Assembly: GCF_000383415.1 (NCBI RefSeq)
Contig: NZ_KB911264.1
Location: 1-64,000 of the forward strand
Reading direction: 5' to 3'
From: Hyphomicrobium zavarzinii ATCC 27496
GTDB taxonomy: Bacteria; Pseudomonadota; Alphaproteobacteria; Rhizobiales; Hyphomicrobiaceae
Length of the DNA stretch: 64,000 nt
Shown: piece after piece, positions 8,724 to 18,164 of the stretch
How the letters are laid out: the number at the start of each line of letters is the position of its first letter
Position numbering within the stretch: position 1 is the stretch's first letter
Notes under the pieces: model-generated
The model's database searches: none
The model's input: only the letters and a program-made list of their open reading frames with translations
Told to the model about the DNA's origin: nothing
Translations under genes and position numbers: made by a program

Positions 8724-10541
8724 ATGGAAAACCTTATCTCAACCGCTGGCTCGGTTCGCCCCCAGGCAACCTGCGGCCCTGAGCGCCCCAATGCAGAGAC
8801 GGTCGTCAATCTGGCGACCGCCGTTTTCAACTCGACCCAGGAAGCCATCGTCGTCACGGACACGAGCGGCATCGTCGTCGCCGTCAATCCTGCGTTCACC
8901 TCCATCACCGGCTATGCCGCTCTCGAGATCGTCGGCAAGAGCATGCGAACGCTTCAGTCGGGCCGGCAGAACCGTGCGTTCTACCGCGACATGTGGCACC
9001 GCGTGAGCCAATCGGGATACTGGCAAGGCGAAATCTGGAACCGCCGCAAGAATGGCGAGGTCTATCCGGCGCTCCTCACCATCAGCAGCGTGCGCAACAG
9101 AGAGGGGCGGATCACGCACTTCATCGGCAGCAGCGCCGACCTCAGCCGCATCAAGAAATCCGAACTGAAGCTGGACCACTTCGCCCACCACGATGAGCTG
9201 ACGGGCCTTCCCAATCGCCGTCTCCTGAGCGCGAAGCTGGATCAAGCGCTCGAACGGGTGCGGGTCAACGGGGGCATGGGCGCAGTCGTGTTCGTCGATC
9301 TCGATCGCTTCAAGCTCGTCAACGACAGCCTCGGCCACGGAGCGGGTGACGAGCTGCTCACGCTGGTGACGCAGAGGCTCCGCTCGGCCCTCAGGATGAA
9401 CGATTTCCTGGCCCGCTTCGGCGGCGACGAGTTCATCGTGCTCCTGGAGCACACCACCGAGGAGGCAACGCGCATTCTCGCCGCAAGGCTCATAGCCAGC
9501 CTGGGCGAGCCGTTCGTCCTTTCCTCCGGAGAGGAGATCTATATTGGCGCAAGCGCCGGCATCAGCTTCTTCCCCCACGACAGCGGCACGCCCGAGCAAC
9601 TCCTCCAACATGCCGACACCGCGCTCTATCAGGCAAAATCGGCTGGTAAATCGACATACCGCCTGTACTCGTCAGACCTCACGGCCGTCGCAAACTCCCG
9701 CCTCGCGCTCAATGCGCAACTCCGCCACGCGCTCAGCAGGAACGAATTCGTTCTCCATTTCCAGCCGCTCGTCTCGCTCGCCGACAAGCGCATTTTCGGC
9801 TTCGAGGCTCTCATTCGCTGGCAGGAACCGGTACGAGGCATGATTCCGCCTGCGGAATTCCTCCCCGTTGCCGAGGAGACCGGCCTCATCGTACCCATCG
9901 GCCAGTGGGTGCTGCAGCAGGCGTGCGCGCAGATGAAAGCCTGGCGCGACCAAGGTCTCGCACTCACCTCCATGGCCGTGAACATCTCCGCGCGTCAATT
10001 CCACCATCCCGACTTCGCGGCCTCGGTCGCAAACGCGCTCCAGCAGACGGGGCTTGCCGGTGAGCACATCGAGCTCGAAATCACCGAGGGCACGCTGATG
10101 GGCAACGACCGCGCGACGCTGGCCACACTCCACGCCTTGAAGGCGACAGGCGTGAGGCTCGCGGTGGATGACTTCGGAACCGGCTACTCCTCGCTCGCCT
10201 ATCTGAAGAAGCTTCCCGTCGACAAGCTCAAGATCGACCGCAGCTTCGTGACCGACATCGCCACAGACCCGGCGTCTGCCGCGATCGTGAGGGCCATCAT
10301 CGGCCTCGCCCGCTGCCTCCGCCTCGAGGTTCTGGCCGAAGGCATCCAAAACGAGCGGCAGCGCGAGATGCTGTTCGAGAGCGGCTGTGAGCAAGGCCAG
10401 GGCTATCTCTTCGCCCGTCCCGTTCCACGGGAAGGCGTGCACGAGCTAGCAGGCCTCATCCACGATCCGCTCACGGCTCTTCGGGGAAGCGGCATCCAGA
10501 TCCTCCGCAACCTGAGGATGAATGGATTGGATTCGAAATGA
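8724..10541 (+). CDS. PAS-GGDEF-EAL cyclic-di-GMP protein
   Basis: 605 residues from ATG 8724, which has GGGGA 9 nt upstream and leaves a normal divergent promoter space; in-frame ATG 8541 would leave only 34 bases to the MarR start. A PAS domain (about 28-150, VVAVNPAFTSITGYA... QGEIWNRRKNGEVYP) with a short linker is followed by a GGDEF domain (about 158-315; active motif FGGDEF near 233) and an EAL domain (about 330-580; FEALIRW near 359, DDFGTGYSS). Both catalytic motifs look intact, so it could make or break c-di-GMP. No membrane segment: cytoplasmic, sensing through PAS. Confidence 0.92.
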   Translation: MENLISTAGSVRPQATCGPERPNAETVVNLATAVFNSTQEAIVVTDTSGIVVAVNPAFTSITGYAALEIVGKSMRTLQSGRQNRAFYRDMWHRVSQSGYWQGEIWNRRKNGEVYPALLTISSVRNREGRITHFIGSSADLSRIKKSELKLDHFAHHDELTGLPNRRLLSAKLDQALERVRVNGGMGAVVFVDLDRFKLVNDSLGHGAGDELLTLVTQRLRSALRMNDFLARFGGDEFIVLLEHTTEEATRILAARLIASLGEPFVLSSGEEIYIGASAGISFFPHDSGTPEQLLQHADTALYQAKSAGKSTYRLYSSDLTAVANSRLALNAQLRHALSRNEFVLHFQPLVSLADKRIFGFEALIRWQEPVRGMIPPAEFLPVAEETGLIVPIGQWVLQQACAQMKAWRDQGLALTSMAVNISARQFHHPDFAASVANALQQTGLAGEHIELEITEGTLMGNDRATLATLHALKATGVRLAVDDFGTGYSSLAYLKKLPVDKLKIDRSFVTDIATDPASAAIVRAIIGLARCLRLEVLAEGIQNERQREMLFESGCEQGQGYLFARPVPREGVHELAGLIHDPLTALRGSGIQILRNLRMNGLDSK

Positions 10542-10695
10542 CATGCTCCGATCGGCATCGGGATCGGGCCAGCTCGCCGTGGATCACGAGAGCGGCGGGC
10601 CTTGCCCCATCGGAACCCGCACCCCAAACATGCGTTGACAGGATAGACCTTCGCCAAGACGGCGAAAGGCGTCTCATTCCTCAGCGGGCGAAGCA

Positions 10696-10992
10696 ATGGC
10701 CGATGTAATCGCATTCCCCCAACGAATGGCCAGGGACGGCACAGAGCCGTTGGAGCGATCGATCGAAGCCGCGCTCGCCTCCTATCTCGACCTCAGCGCC
10801 AACATCGAACGCGTTATCACGGATCTGGAAAAAAGCATCGTCGCTCTCTCCGCAAACACCCCTGAAGCAGCGACCTCAACGAGACAATCAAACAGCGGGC
10901 CGGAGTTGCTCGAGCAGTTGGCCAACGCCCGCAGGATGCTCGAAGCCACCAGAGCCGAGATCGAGAGCCTGAAGCCCCTGTCGTCCCCCTAG
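10696..10992 (+). CDS. Small coiled-coil hypothetical protein
   Basis: 98 residues beginning MADVIAFPQR. Two helical, charged stretches (about 20-50 and 68-92) separated by a polar Ser/Thr/Asn linker look able to form coiled coils. GCGAAG lies just before the ATG, a weak ribosome site. There is no known domain and no partner gene on the same strand. Coding character is judged only from length, helix-like composition and lack of a competing gene, so it is less certain than its neighbours. Confidence 0.55.
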   Translation: MADVIAFPQRMARDGTEPLERSIEAALASYLDLSANIERVITDLEKSIVALSANTPEAATSTRQSNSGPELLEQLANARRMLEATRAEIESLKPLSSP

Positions 10993-11020
10993 GTATCGAG
11001 GAAAGCGCGACGAGGGAGCC

Positions 11021-11794
11021 TCAATCGGCGGTACCGGTCAGGAAAATGAAGCCGGAGTATCCACTCCGGATCTCCCGGTCGACGATCCCGATCAGCTCCG
11101 CACGCACATTGCTCGCATGATGGCGGAACACGCCCTCGATCGTCTCCGGAGAAAGCTTGAGAACAGGAAACGGCCTGTCCGCGACCACATAGCCCTCCGA
11201 GCGCACGAGGAAAGCCGCGGCAAGCGTGCCGCCCTTTCGCACCGAGCGTGCATAAGCGGCGCAGGCGGCTTCGAACTCGTCCTGGCGCCCGGTGATCGAT
11301 TCCGCGCAGAAGAACATCGTCGCGGCATCCCACGACTGCCGCGGCAGATCGAAGATCGAGCCCTGCGTGACGACGCACATCTCGCGCAACGCCGGAATGG
11401 GATTGTCAGGCAACTGCCATTCCGGGCCGTAGGCATCCCGCGTCACGCCCCAGAAGTGCTGCCACTGCGGACGCATGGCATCGCGAGACAGCTCCTCCTT
11501 GAGCCAGGCGACGTTGGTTTCCGCATACTCCCAAGCGGTCAGGCGGCGCGCACGCGGCAGCGCGCAGAAGAACGGAATGAGGTTCGGACCGGTCCCCACA
11601 TCGACGATATCGAGCTTTTCATCGGTAGGCAGCGCGCCCTTCAGCGCCTCCACCGCGACGCGAATGACGAGATCGTCATCCGGGTGTGGCTCGCCGTAGT
11701 AGTGCTGGAAGTAGGCCTCGGAATCGAATTTCGCCCACTGATAGTCGGCGTTGCCGGCTCCGCTCGCCCCGCCCGTCTCGTCCTTGTCGACCAT
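11021..11794 (-). CDS. SAM-dependent methyltransferase, NNMT/PNMT/TEMT-like
   Basis: 257 residues from ATG 11794; an upstream in-frame ATG (11869) would add 25 low-complexity residues, while AGGGG lies 8 nt before the chosen start. The N-terminal FDSEAYFQHYYGEP segment and motif I (IVDVGTGPNLIPF) match the nicotinamide/phenylethanolamine N-methyltransferase group of class I methyltransferases. A later acidic position (TAWEYAETN) would hold the SAM ribose. The acceptor substrate cannot be read from sequence; an amine is likely from the family. It precedes the CHASE4-GGDEF-EAL gene's end by no gene and is probably transcribed alone. Confidence 0.82.
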   Translation of the reverse strand: MVDKDETGGASGAGNADYQWAKFDSEAYFQHYYGEPHPDDDLVIRVAVEALKGALPTDEKLDIVDVGTGPNLIPFFCALPRARRLTAWEYAETNVAWLKEELSRDAMRPQWQHFWGVTRDAYGPEWQLPDNPIPALREMCVVTQGSIFDLPRQSWDAATMFFCAESITGRQDEFEAACAAYARSVRKGGTLAAAFLVRSEGYVVADRPFPVLKLSPETIEGVFRHHASNVRAELIGIVDREIRSGYSGFIFLTGTAD

Positions 11795-11949
11795 CGCTCC
11801 GCCCCTAGCCTCTACCGGCACGCCAGCACCTCTCGCCGCAGCGTGTGCGCCAGGCAGCAAAATGAGCATATCCGATCCATCGGATCAGCCTCACTCTGCT
11901 GCCGCGTGATCGCCAGCGGACAAAGACAGAGCTTACCGCGCTTGAAAAA

Positions 11950-14250
11950 TCAAGCTGTCGCGCTCTCGGGAGAGGGCAGCTTGGCAGGCTCACCGATCGG
12001 CGCCATATGGCGAGGCTCGAACTGCTCGATCAACGGGCCGAGCTGGCTCGCTTCGACGGGCTTCGAGAAATAGTAGCCCTGAAGCTCCGTGCAGCCGAAA
12101 TGGCTCATCATCAGCGCTTCGTATTCCGTCTCCACGCCTTCCGCCACGATCTGCATGCCGAGCCCGCGGCCGAGCGACACCACCGACTGCACGATCGTGC
12201 GCGAGGTCAGCGCATTGGAGACGTTGGTGACGAACGAGCGATCGATCTTGATCTTGTCGAACTTGAAATTGCAGAGGTAGGCCAAGCTCGAGTAGCCCGT
12301 TCCGAAGTCGTCGAGCGCGGTCCGGAAGCCCATGGCCTGGATCGCGTTCAGCACGGACTTCGTGTGATCGGTCGCCTCCAGAAGAACGCCTTCCGTTATT
12401 TCCAGCACGAAGCGCTTCGGCGCCACGCCATGCTCGGCGGTGAGACGCCTCAAGACGGCTTCGAGATCAGTTTGCGAGAACTGGACCGGCGAAAGGTTGA
12501 CCGCGATCTCGAGCTGCGGCCACTGCTTCGCATCTCGCATCGCGCGCTCGATCATCCACGTTCCGAGCGAAGCCATGAGACCCGAGGTCTCCGCAATGGG
12601 AATGAAGGTTCCAGGCGAGATCGGCCCCCGCGTCGGATGGTTCCAGCGCAGCAGAGCCTCCGCGCCGACGATGGCGCCCGTCCGGCAGGAGATGATGGGC
12701 TGGTAATGAACCGCCAGTTCCTCCCGCTCGATGGCCGTCCGCAGGTCGACCTCGATCGAGCGGCGCGTTTCCACCTGCTGGGCCATTTCGGCCGAGAAGG
12801 AGACGGCGCGGTTGCGCCCGAGATTCTTGGCCTCGTAAAGGGCAATATCGGCGTGGCGGAGCAACTCGTCCGCAGATCGGCCATGCTCGGGGGCCATCGA
12901 GATGCCGACCGAGGCGGTCACCTGAAGGATCTGTCCGTCGAGCGCAAACGGCTCCTCGAACGCCGAGGCGATCCGCTGCGCCAGAAGCTGGTCTGCCTCG
13001 GGATCGGTCGAAAGACACAGCACCGCGAATTCATCGCCGCCGAAGCGGGCAAGGAAATCGTCAGAGCGCAAGCGCGCCGTAAGCCGCTTGGCGACCGATT
13101 TGATCAGCTTGTCGCCAGCCTCGTGGCCGAGCGTGTCGTTGATGTCCTTGAACCGGTCGATGTCCACGTAAGCCGCGATCGCCCGCAGGCCCCGAACACC
13201 GAGGTCGGCCGCGCTGAGCCGCGCCTCCACCTCGTCGACCATATGTTGCCGGTTGGGAAGCCCCGAAAGAGCGTCGTGGCGCGAGGCATGGCGCGCCTTC
13301 GCCTCGCGCTGCGTCAACTCGTCGGACGCGCGCCGCAGCCGGCGGAACATGTTGTTGGACAGGAACCCGGTAGCGAACACACCACAGGCCACCAAGGGCA
13401 GAATGATGGTGATCAGCACATGACCCGGCCGCCGGCCGACCCATGACAGGTAGCCGAGCTGCACATTGTCATCGCCGATAAAGGGCTGAGACAGCACGCC
13501 GCTCGCATGCACCGGCTCGGGCGTGAGCGCCAGGCGCGACAATAGAAGCGATCGGGCGATCTTCGACACGAAGTTCTCATCGATGTAGATCACACTGACG
13601 AGAAGCTTGGGCGTGCCCGTCAGCACCGACATATCGACGTTGGGCACGATCGTGATGGCCGTCACCACGGCCGGACGGCCGGCGACGGAAATGATGTGAC
13701 CCGCCCAACGCGCTCGCTGCACGGCACCCGCGAGGATCCGGTAGTTGGTCTGAGCCTGTCCGAATTCGTCCGGACGCTCTTTTAGATTGGAAATCTTGCC
13801 GAGGCGCGCCTCGTTGATGACCGGCGAGACGTCCCCGCGCCGCTTCTCGAAGATGCCAGGCTCCGTACGCTGCGCATCCGTATAGGCATAGATGGGCTTG
13901 TCCTGGCCATCGAGGATGTAGACTTCGTCATGCCCATAAGTCTCGGTCAGGAAGATTCCGAAATTCGCATCGGTGAACTCGAGATCGATGGATTCGTCGG
14001 TGATCTTCAGTACCGCATCGTCCCACCAGGCGACGCTCTTCTGCCCGTCGAGCACGTTGGCAATGCTCTGATTGAGCGCATTCTCGAGCAGAGTACGCTC
14101 TCTGTCAGTTGCAGTTTGATTTGCCGACCAACCTGCAAATGCAATAACTGCGAGCAAAAGCAGACCAAAGAACGTAATTACCGCCCGAATAACTTTCGTC
14201 AGCCGGCGGAGATCGCCTTCATACAGGCCGGTTGTATCTCCCAACAACAT
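11950..14250 (-). CDS. Membrane CHASE4-GGDEF-EAL protein
   Basis: 766 residues. TM1 is about 23-45. An extracytoplasmic CHASE4-type sensor domain (about 50-275; typical WWDDAVLKITDE... GHDEVYILDGQD) is followed by TM2 (about 280-300). The GGDEF domain has FGGDEF near residue 400 and the EAL domain has GAEALLRW near 527, with DDFGTGYSSLAY; both motifs are intact. The protein should couple an external signal to c-di-GMP turnover. The start is ATG 14250, with AAGGA about 12 nt upstream, rather far. It is the second GGDEF-EAL protein within 6 kb, with a different sensor. Confidence 0.93.
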   Translation of the reverse strand: MLLGDTTGLYEGDLRRLTKVIRAVITFFGLLLLAVIAFAGWSANQTATDRERTLLENALNQSIANVLDGQKSVAWWDDAVLKITDESIDLEFTDANFGIFLTETYGHDEVYILDGQDKPIYAYTDAQRTEPGIFEKRRGDVSPVINEARLGKISNLKERPDEFGQAQTNYRILAGAVQRARWAGHIISVAGRPAVVTAITIVPNVDMSVLTGTPKLLVSVIYIDENFVSKIARSLLLSRLALTPEPVHASGVLSQPFIGDDNVQLGYLSWVGRRPGHVLITIILPLVACGVFATGFLSNNMFRRLRRASDELTQREAKARHASRHDALSGLPNRQHMVDEVEARLSAADLGVRGLRAIAAYVDIDRFKDINDTLGHEAGDKLIKSVAKRLTARLRSDDFLARFGGDEFAVLCLSTDPEADQLLAQRIASAFEEPFALDGQILQVTASVGISMAPEHGRSADELLRHADIALYEAKNLGRNRAVSFSAEMAQQVETRRSIEVDLRTAIEREELAVHYQPIISCRTGAIVGAEALLRWNHPTRGPISPGTFIPIAETSGLMASLGTWMIERAMRDAKQWPQLEIAVNLSPVQFSQTDLEAVLRRLTAEHGVAPKRFVLEITEGVLLEATDHTKSVLNAIQAMGFRTALDDFGTGYSSLAYLCNFKFDKIKIDRSFVTNVSNALTSRTIVQSVVSLGRGLGMQIVAEGVETEYEALMMSHFGCTELQGYYFSKPVEASQLGPLIEQFEPRHMAPIGEPAKLPSPESATA

Positions 14251-14507
14251 TAGTTTGCGGGTCCTTTGGCACTCTACGCCGTCATCATCCCCGTCAACGC
14301 CTAAGTCATTGTTTAATGAGGGGGACTCGCGCGCCTTCTCTCAAATCATCGTGAATGGACGGTTTATTTTCGTGCCATATTGATCATAATCGGCGTGTTA
14401 ACTATTTTACCATTGCTTTCCGGGAATTAACGCTTTATTAAGGCTTGAAACAAGGGCGTTTCGGCCCGCGAGTTGTAGTTGCGTAAAACAAGAGTTTCGA
14501 GCCCATT

Positions 14508-15254
14508 ATGGAAGCCCCTCTCGTAATTCGCACACGCGCAGACAGCGACGAATTAAGAAAAGCCGCCTTATCGATAGAACAAGCCGCGTGGAGCGAGTTG
14601 GGTTATCTCAACTACACACGCGCACACTTCGAACTCTACACCGATCTTCTCACGCAATACGCGGACTACCAGCTTTGCCTGGTGAACGAGGAAACGAACT
14701 ATCCCGTCGCCGTGGCGAACTGCGTCCCCCTCACCTGCTCCGGCCCCGATGATCTGCCGCCGGAAGGATGGGACTGGCTTGTAGAGACAGCTGCCCGTCC
14801 CAAGGCGCCGCACAAAATGCTCGGCGCTCTCGCCATCTCGGTCCCCGCCATTCACCGGTCCAAGGGCTACGCGCGCATAATGATCCGTGCACTGCTCAAT
14901 TTGGCCGAATCCAAGGGACTCCACGGCCTCGTCGCTCCGGTTCGCCCCTCGGCAAAAGCCCATCATCCCTGGGTCTCGATCGACGACTACATCACCTGGA
15001 CCGATGGTGAAGGACGCATCTACGATCCCTGGCTTCGCAGCCACCTCTCGTCCGGCGGCAAGCTCGTAGGACCCTGCGAGCGCTCCATGGTCGTCCACGA
15101 GCCGCTCGATTTCTGGGAAACCTGGTCGAGGCAGACCTACGACCGCACTGGCTCCTACGCCCTGGATGGCGCCCTCGTTCCCGTCGAGATCGACGTCGAG
15201 CGCCGCTTCGGCCGCTACGAGGAGCCGAACGTCTGGGTCAGCTACACCTGCTGA
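14508..15254 (+). CDS. GNAT-superfamily acyltransferase-like protein
   Basis: 248 residues. The central part (LGALAISVPAIHRSKGYARIMIRALLNLAESKGLHGLVAPVRPS, about 103-146) is a GNAT-like fold with the K/R-G-x-A/G acyl-CoA loop. The C-terminal half, with ITWTDGEGRIYDPWLRSHLSSGG and EPNVWVSY, matches a family of predicted N-acetyltransferases found in several bacterial phyla whose substrate is unknown to me. It diverges from the CHASE4-GGDEF-EAL gene across a 257-base AT-rich intergenic region and is closed by a strong terminator, so it is monocistronic. Confidence 0.75.
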   Translation: MEAPLVIRTRADSDELRKAALSIEQAAWSELGYLNYTRAHFELYTDLLTQYADYQLCLVNEETNYPVAVANCVPLTCSGPDDLPPEGWDWLVETAARPKAPHKMLGALAISVPAIHRSKGYARIMIRALLNLAESKGLHGLVAPVRPSAKAHHPWVSIDDYITWTDGEGRIYDPWLRSHLSSGGKLVGPCERSMVVHEPLDFWETWSRQTYDRTGSYALDGALVPVEIDVERRFGRYEEPNVWVSYTC

Positions 15255-15328
15255 GCCAGGACGCTGAAACGACGAGATCGCTCACCTATCAGCGCGCTCT
15301 GCGCCCTGCCCGGCACCACCGCCGTTCC

Positions 15329-15365
15329 ACGCCCTCCGTATCGCGTACGGAGGGCGTTTCCGTTT
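15329..15365 (+). terminator. Strong hairpin terminator after GNAT gene
   Basis: CGCCCTCCGTA (15330-15340) and TACGGAGGGCG (15346-15356) pair perfectly, with a 5-base loop and one more A-T pair outside; TTTCCGTTT follows. Confidence 0.8.
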
Positions 15366-15640
15366 GCCCGCGACAGGGCGCACGGGAGCCTGCCCGTCCG
15401 GCAGAAGACCCTCCCCACAATCCGCCCCAGTACGTGCGGTTCTGTCACGATGCGGTGTTGCACGTTGTCCATATTCAGTGTCTTTTGGTGCCGCTGCTTC
15501 GTTCGTGGACGGCTGACGATCCCGCACTGCGAAAGAACACCTACGATTTTCGAGTTGGATCGCTGAATCAAAGCACTGATGAGCATCAGGCACCCGAGCA
15601 GGGGCGGGTCCGCGATGCGCCGAAAACCCGAGGGATACCG
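15366..15640. other. Non-coding leader before the Mla-type operon
   Basis: About 275 bases between the terminator and the next start. The frame of the downstream gene is open through much of it but has no better start. Promoter elements are probably here; I see no clear consensus or repeat. Confidence 0.45.
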
Positions 15641-16135
15641 ATGAAGCCTCAACGTCCGGGCCTGCTGTCTCGCCTAATTCCGGTGCTCGCCGCCCCGCTT
15701 TTCCTGGTTTGCGCCACCGCCACGCCGAGCGCTGCCGATCCCACGTTCGAGCCGCTGATCGGATCCTGGGGCGGGAGCGGAACCTACAAGCTCCAGGACG
15801 GCACCTCGGAAAAGCTCAAATGCGATGCCTACTATACTGGAAGCGGTTCCCAGCTCGGGATCGCCGTCCGGTGCTCGGGGCAGACCAACAAGATCGAGAT
15901 GCGGTCCAAGCTGAGCGCCAACGGCACATCGCTGAGCGGCAACTGGGAAGAGCGGACCTACAATGCCGAAGGCGCGGTGACGGGCAAGCTCACGGACACG
16001 AAGCTTTCGCTCGCCATCGCCGGCAGCGTGGCGGGAACCATGACAATCACCTATGATCGCGCGAAGCAGAACGTGGCCATCGCGACCCAGGGCATCCCGC
16101 TCAAGAGCGTCACGGTGAGCCTGTCGCGAAAGTGA
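15641..16135 (+). CDS. Secreted hypothetical protein, lipocalin-like
   Basis: 164 residues from ATG 15641, with GAGGG 6 nt upstream. Signal peptide about 1-31 (LLSRLIPVLAAPLFLVCATATPSAA). The mature part starts DPTFEPLIGSWGGSGTYKLQDG and is built from alternating strand-like segments with one Cys pair (C54 and C69 region), suggesting a small beta-barrel. No catalytic motif is seen. It sits 39 bases before the STAS-MlaE gene and may be co-transcribed with the lipid transporter, which would suit a periplasmic or envelope role (inference). Confidence 0.75.
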   Translation: MKPQRPGLLSRLIPVLAAPLFLVCATATPSAADPTFEPLIGSWGGSGTYKLQDGTSEKLKCDAYYTGSGSQLGIAVRCSGQTNKIEMRSKLSANGTSLSGNWEERTYNAEGAVTGKLTDTKLSLAIAGSVAGTMTITYDRAKQNVAIATQGIPLKSVTVSLSRK

Positions 16136-16174
16136 CGCGGCTGCGTGAAGGCTCCCCAAGGAGGTGAAGGTCAG

Positions 16175-17311
16175 ATGGGTTCGCCGCCCTCGCTAGTCGC
16201 ACGGCCCGGATCGGGAAGGATCGAGCTGACGGCCGAAGGATCCTGGACCGTCGCCAACGCCCGCAATCTCGATGGGCTGATCGACGAGACGGTGCGCACG
16301 ACGCCCCCCGACCAGCCGATCGCCGTCAATATGCACGGCATCACCAGCCTGGACACCTACGGCGCCTGGCTGATCGAGCGCCTGATACGAGCCCGTGAGG
16401 CCCTTCCCGGCCGCGCGACGCTCTACGGGCTGCCCGAGCGCTATCATTCACTCTACGAGCAGGTTCAGCGCTCCGAGCGCAAGCCGGCATCTCCTCCTAA
16501 GCACGCGTTCAGCATCCCCGCGAAAATCGAATGGCTCGGCCGCGCGACTGCGGGCATCGGCCGGGAGCTGACGGCATTTGCCGCCATGCTGGGTGCCTTG
16601 GTGGTATCGCTGGGTCGCGTGATCGCGAACCCCAGGAGCTTCCGCCTCACGTCCACCCTTCACCACCTCGACCGCGTCGGCTGGCAGGCCGTGCCGATCA
16701 TGGTGCTGATCACCTTCCTCATCGGCTGCATCATCGCCCAGCAGGGCTTTTTCCATTTCCGCAAGTTCGGCGCCGATGCCTATGTCGTCGACATGGTCGG
16801 CATCCTGATCCTGCGCGAGATCGGCGTGCTGATCGTCGCCATCATGATGGCCGGCCGTTCGGGAAGCGCCTACACGGCCGAGCTCGGCTCCATGAAGATG
16901 CGCGAGGAGATCGACGCGCTGCGCACCATGGGCCGCGATCCCATGGACGTGCTGATCCTGCCGCGCGTGGTGGCGCTCGTCATCGCGCTGCCCATCCTGA
17001 CGTTCCTCGGCTCCATGGCCGCGCTCTATGGCGGCGGCGTGGTCGCATGGCTCTACGGCGGAATGAGCCCCGACATCTACATCGAACGGCTGAGGGAAGC
17101 GGTGTCGCTGACCCATTTCGAGGTCGGCATGATCAAGGCCCCGTTCATGGCGCTCGTGATCGGCGTCGTGGCCTGCGCGCAGGGCCTTGCGGTCAAGGGA
17201 AGCGCGGAGTCGCTCGGCCGCGAGACCACGGCCTCCGTCGTCAAGTCGATCTTCCTTGTCATCGTTCTCGATGGCCTCTTCGCTGTCTTCTTCGCTTCTG
17301 TCGACATGTAG
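16175..17311 (+). CDS. mlaE: STAS-MlaE fused lipid ABC transporter permease
   Basis: 378 residues. ATG 16175 is fixed by a near-perfect Shine-Dalgarno AAGGAGGT at 16159-16166; the upstream ATG 16145 lacks one. Residues 1-95 are a STAS domain like MlaB (AVNMHGITSLDTYGAWLIERL), fused to the MlaE permease (about 110-378) with five to six membrane helices and the conserved MAGRSGSAYTAELGSMKMREEIDALRTMG coupling segment. The family moves phospholipids between the inner and outer membranes. Fusion removes the need for a separate mlaB. It is followed by the ATPase after 5 bases. Confidence 0.93.
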   Translation: MGSPPSLVARPGSGRIELTAEGSWTVANARNLDGLIDETVRTTPPDQPIAVNMHGITSLDTYGAWLIERLIRAREALPGRATLYGLPERYHSLYEQVQRSERKPASPPKHAFSIPAKIEWLGRATAGIGRELTAFAAMLGALVVSLGRVIANPRSFRLTSTLHHLDRVGWQAVPIMVLITFLIGCIIAQQGFFHFRKFGADAYVVDMVGILILREIGVLIVAIMMAGRSGSAYTAELGSMKMREEIDALRTMGRDPMDVLILPRVVALVIALPILTFLGSMAALYGGGVVAWLYGGMSPDIYIERLREAVSLTHFEVGMIKAPFMALVIGVVACAQGLAVKGSAESLGRETTASVVKSIFLVIVLDGLFAVFFASVDM

Positions 17312-17316
17312 GGCCC

Positions 17317-18120
17317 ATGACCGGAGACAACGTCATCGAGGTGCGGGATCTGGTCGTTGCGCTCGGCAACCGGACCATCCTCGACGGCGTCACCTTCCAG
17401 GTGCGCCGCGGCGAAGTGTTTGGCTTCGTCGGCGGATCGGGCAGCGGAAAATCCGTTCTGCTGCGCACCATCATCGGGCTCCTGCCACGCCGCTCCGGCT
17501 CCATCGAGGTTCTGGGAACCCGCCTCGACACCGCGACGGACGCGGAGCGCCGCCAGATCGAGCGCCGCTGGGGCATCCTGTTCCAGCAGGGCGCCTTGTT
17601 TTCCTCGCTCACCGCGCTGCAGAACGTCCAGTTCCCGATGGTCGAATACCTGGATCTGCCGCAACGCCTCATGGACGAGATGGCCGCCACCAAACTTGAG
17701 ATGGTGGGGCTTCGCAAAGCCGATCACCACAAGCTTCCCTCGGAGCTTTCCGGCGGCATGACAAAGCGCGTGGCGCTGGCCCGTGCCCTCGCCCTCGATC
17801 CCGAGCTGGTGTTCCTGGACGAGCCGACCTCCGGCCTCGATCCGATCGCGGCAGGCGATTTCGATGCGTTGATCCGCACCCTGCAACGCACCCTCGGTCT
17901 CACCGTCTTCATGATCACCCACGACCTCGAAAGCCTGAAAACGATCTGCGACCGTGTCGGCGCGCTTGCCGATGGACGCGTCGTGGCGACGGGCTCGATC
18001 GACACCATGCTTCAGTCCGAGCATCCGTGGGTGAGAGAGTATTTCCGGGGCCGGCGCGCGACGGCCCTCTTCTCACGTCCCGATCACGGCACTGCCGGAT
18101 CTCCGCGGTCAGAGGCATGA
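17317..18120 (+). CDS. mlaF: MlaF-type ABC transporter ATPase
   Basis: 267 residues. Walker A GGSGSGKS (about 39-46), Q-loop FQQGALFSS, signature LSGGM, Walker B LVFLDEPTSGLDP and switch His (THD) are all present. The LSGGM-x-KRVALARALAL form is typical of MlaF and plastid TGD3-type lipid transport ATPases. It starts 5 bases after the mlaE stop, so it is translated from the same message and should power the STAS-MlaE permease. The C-terminal 20 residues are a non-conserved tail. Confidence 0.94.
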   Translation: MTGDNVIEVRDLVVALGNRTILDGVTFQVRRGEVFGFVGGSGSGKSVLLRTIIGLLPRRSGSIEVLGTRLDTATDAERRQIERRWGILFQQGALFSSLTALQNVQFPMVEYLDLPQRLMDEMAATKLEMVGLRKADHHKLPSELSGGMTKRVALARALALDPELVFLDEPTSGLDPIAAGDFDALIRTLQRTLGLTVFMITHDLESLKTICDRVGALADGRVVATGSIDTMLQSEHPWVREYFRGRRATALFSRPDHGTAGSPRSEA

Positions 18121-18164
18121 GCCATGACCTATGAGCAAAAACACTGAGCCTTGAGGCCCGAAAC

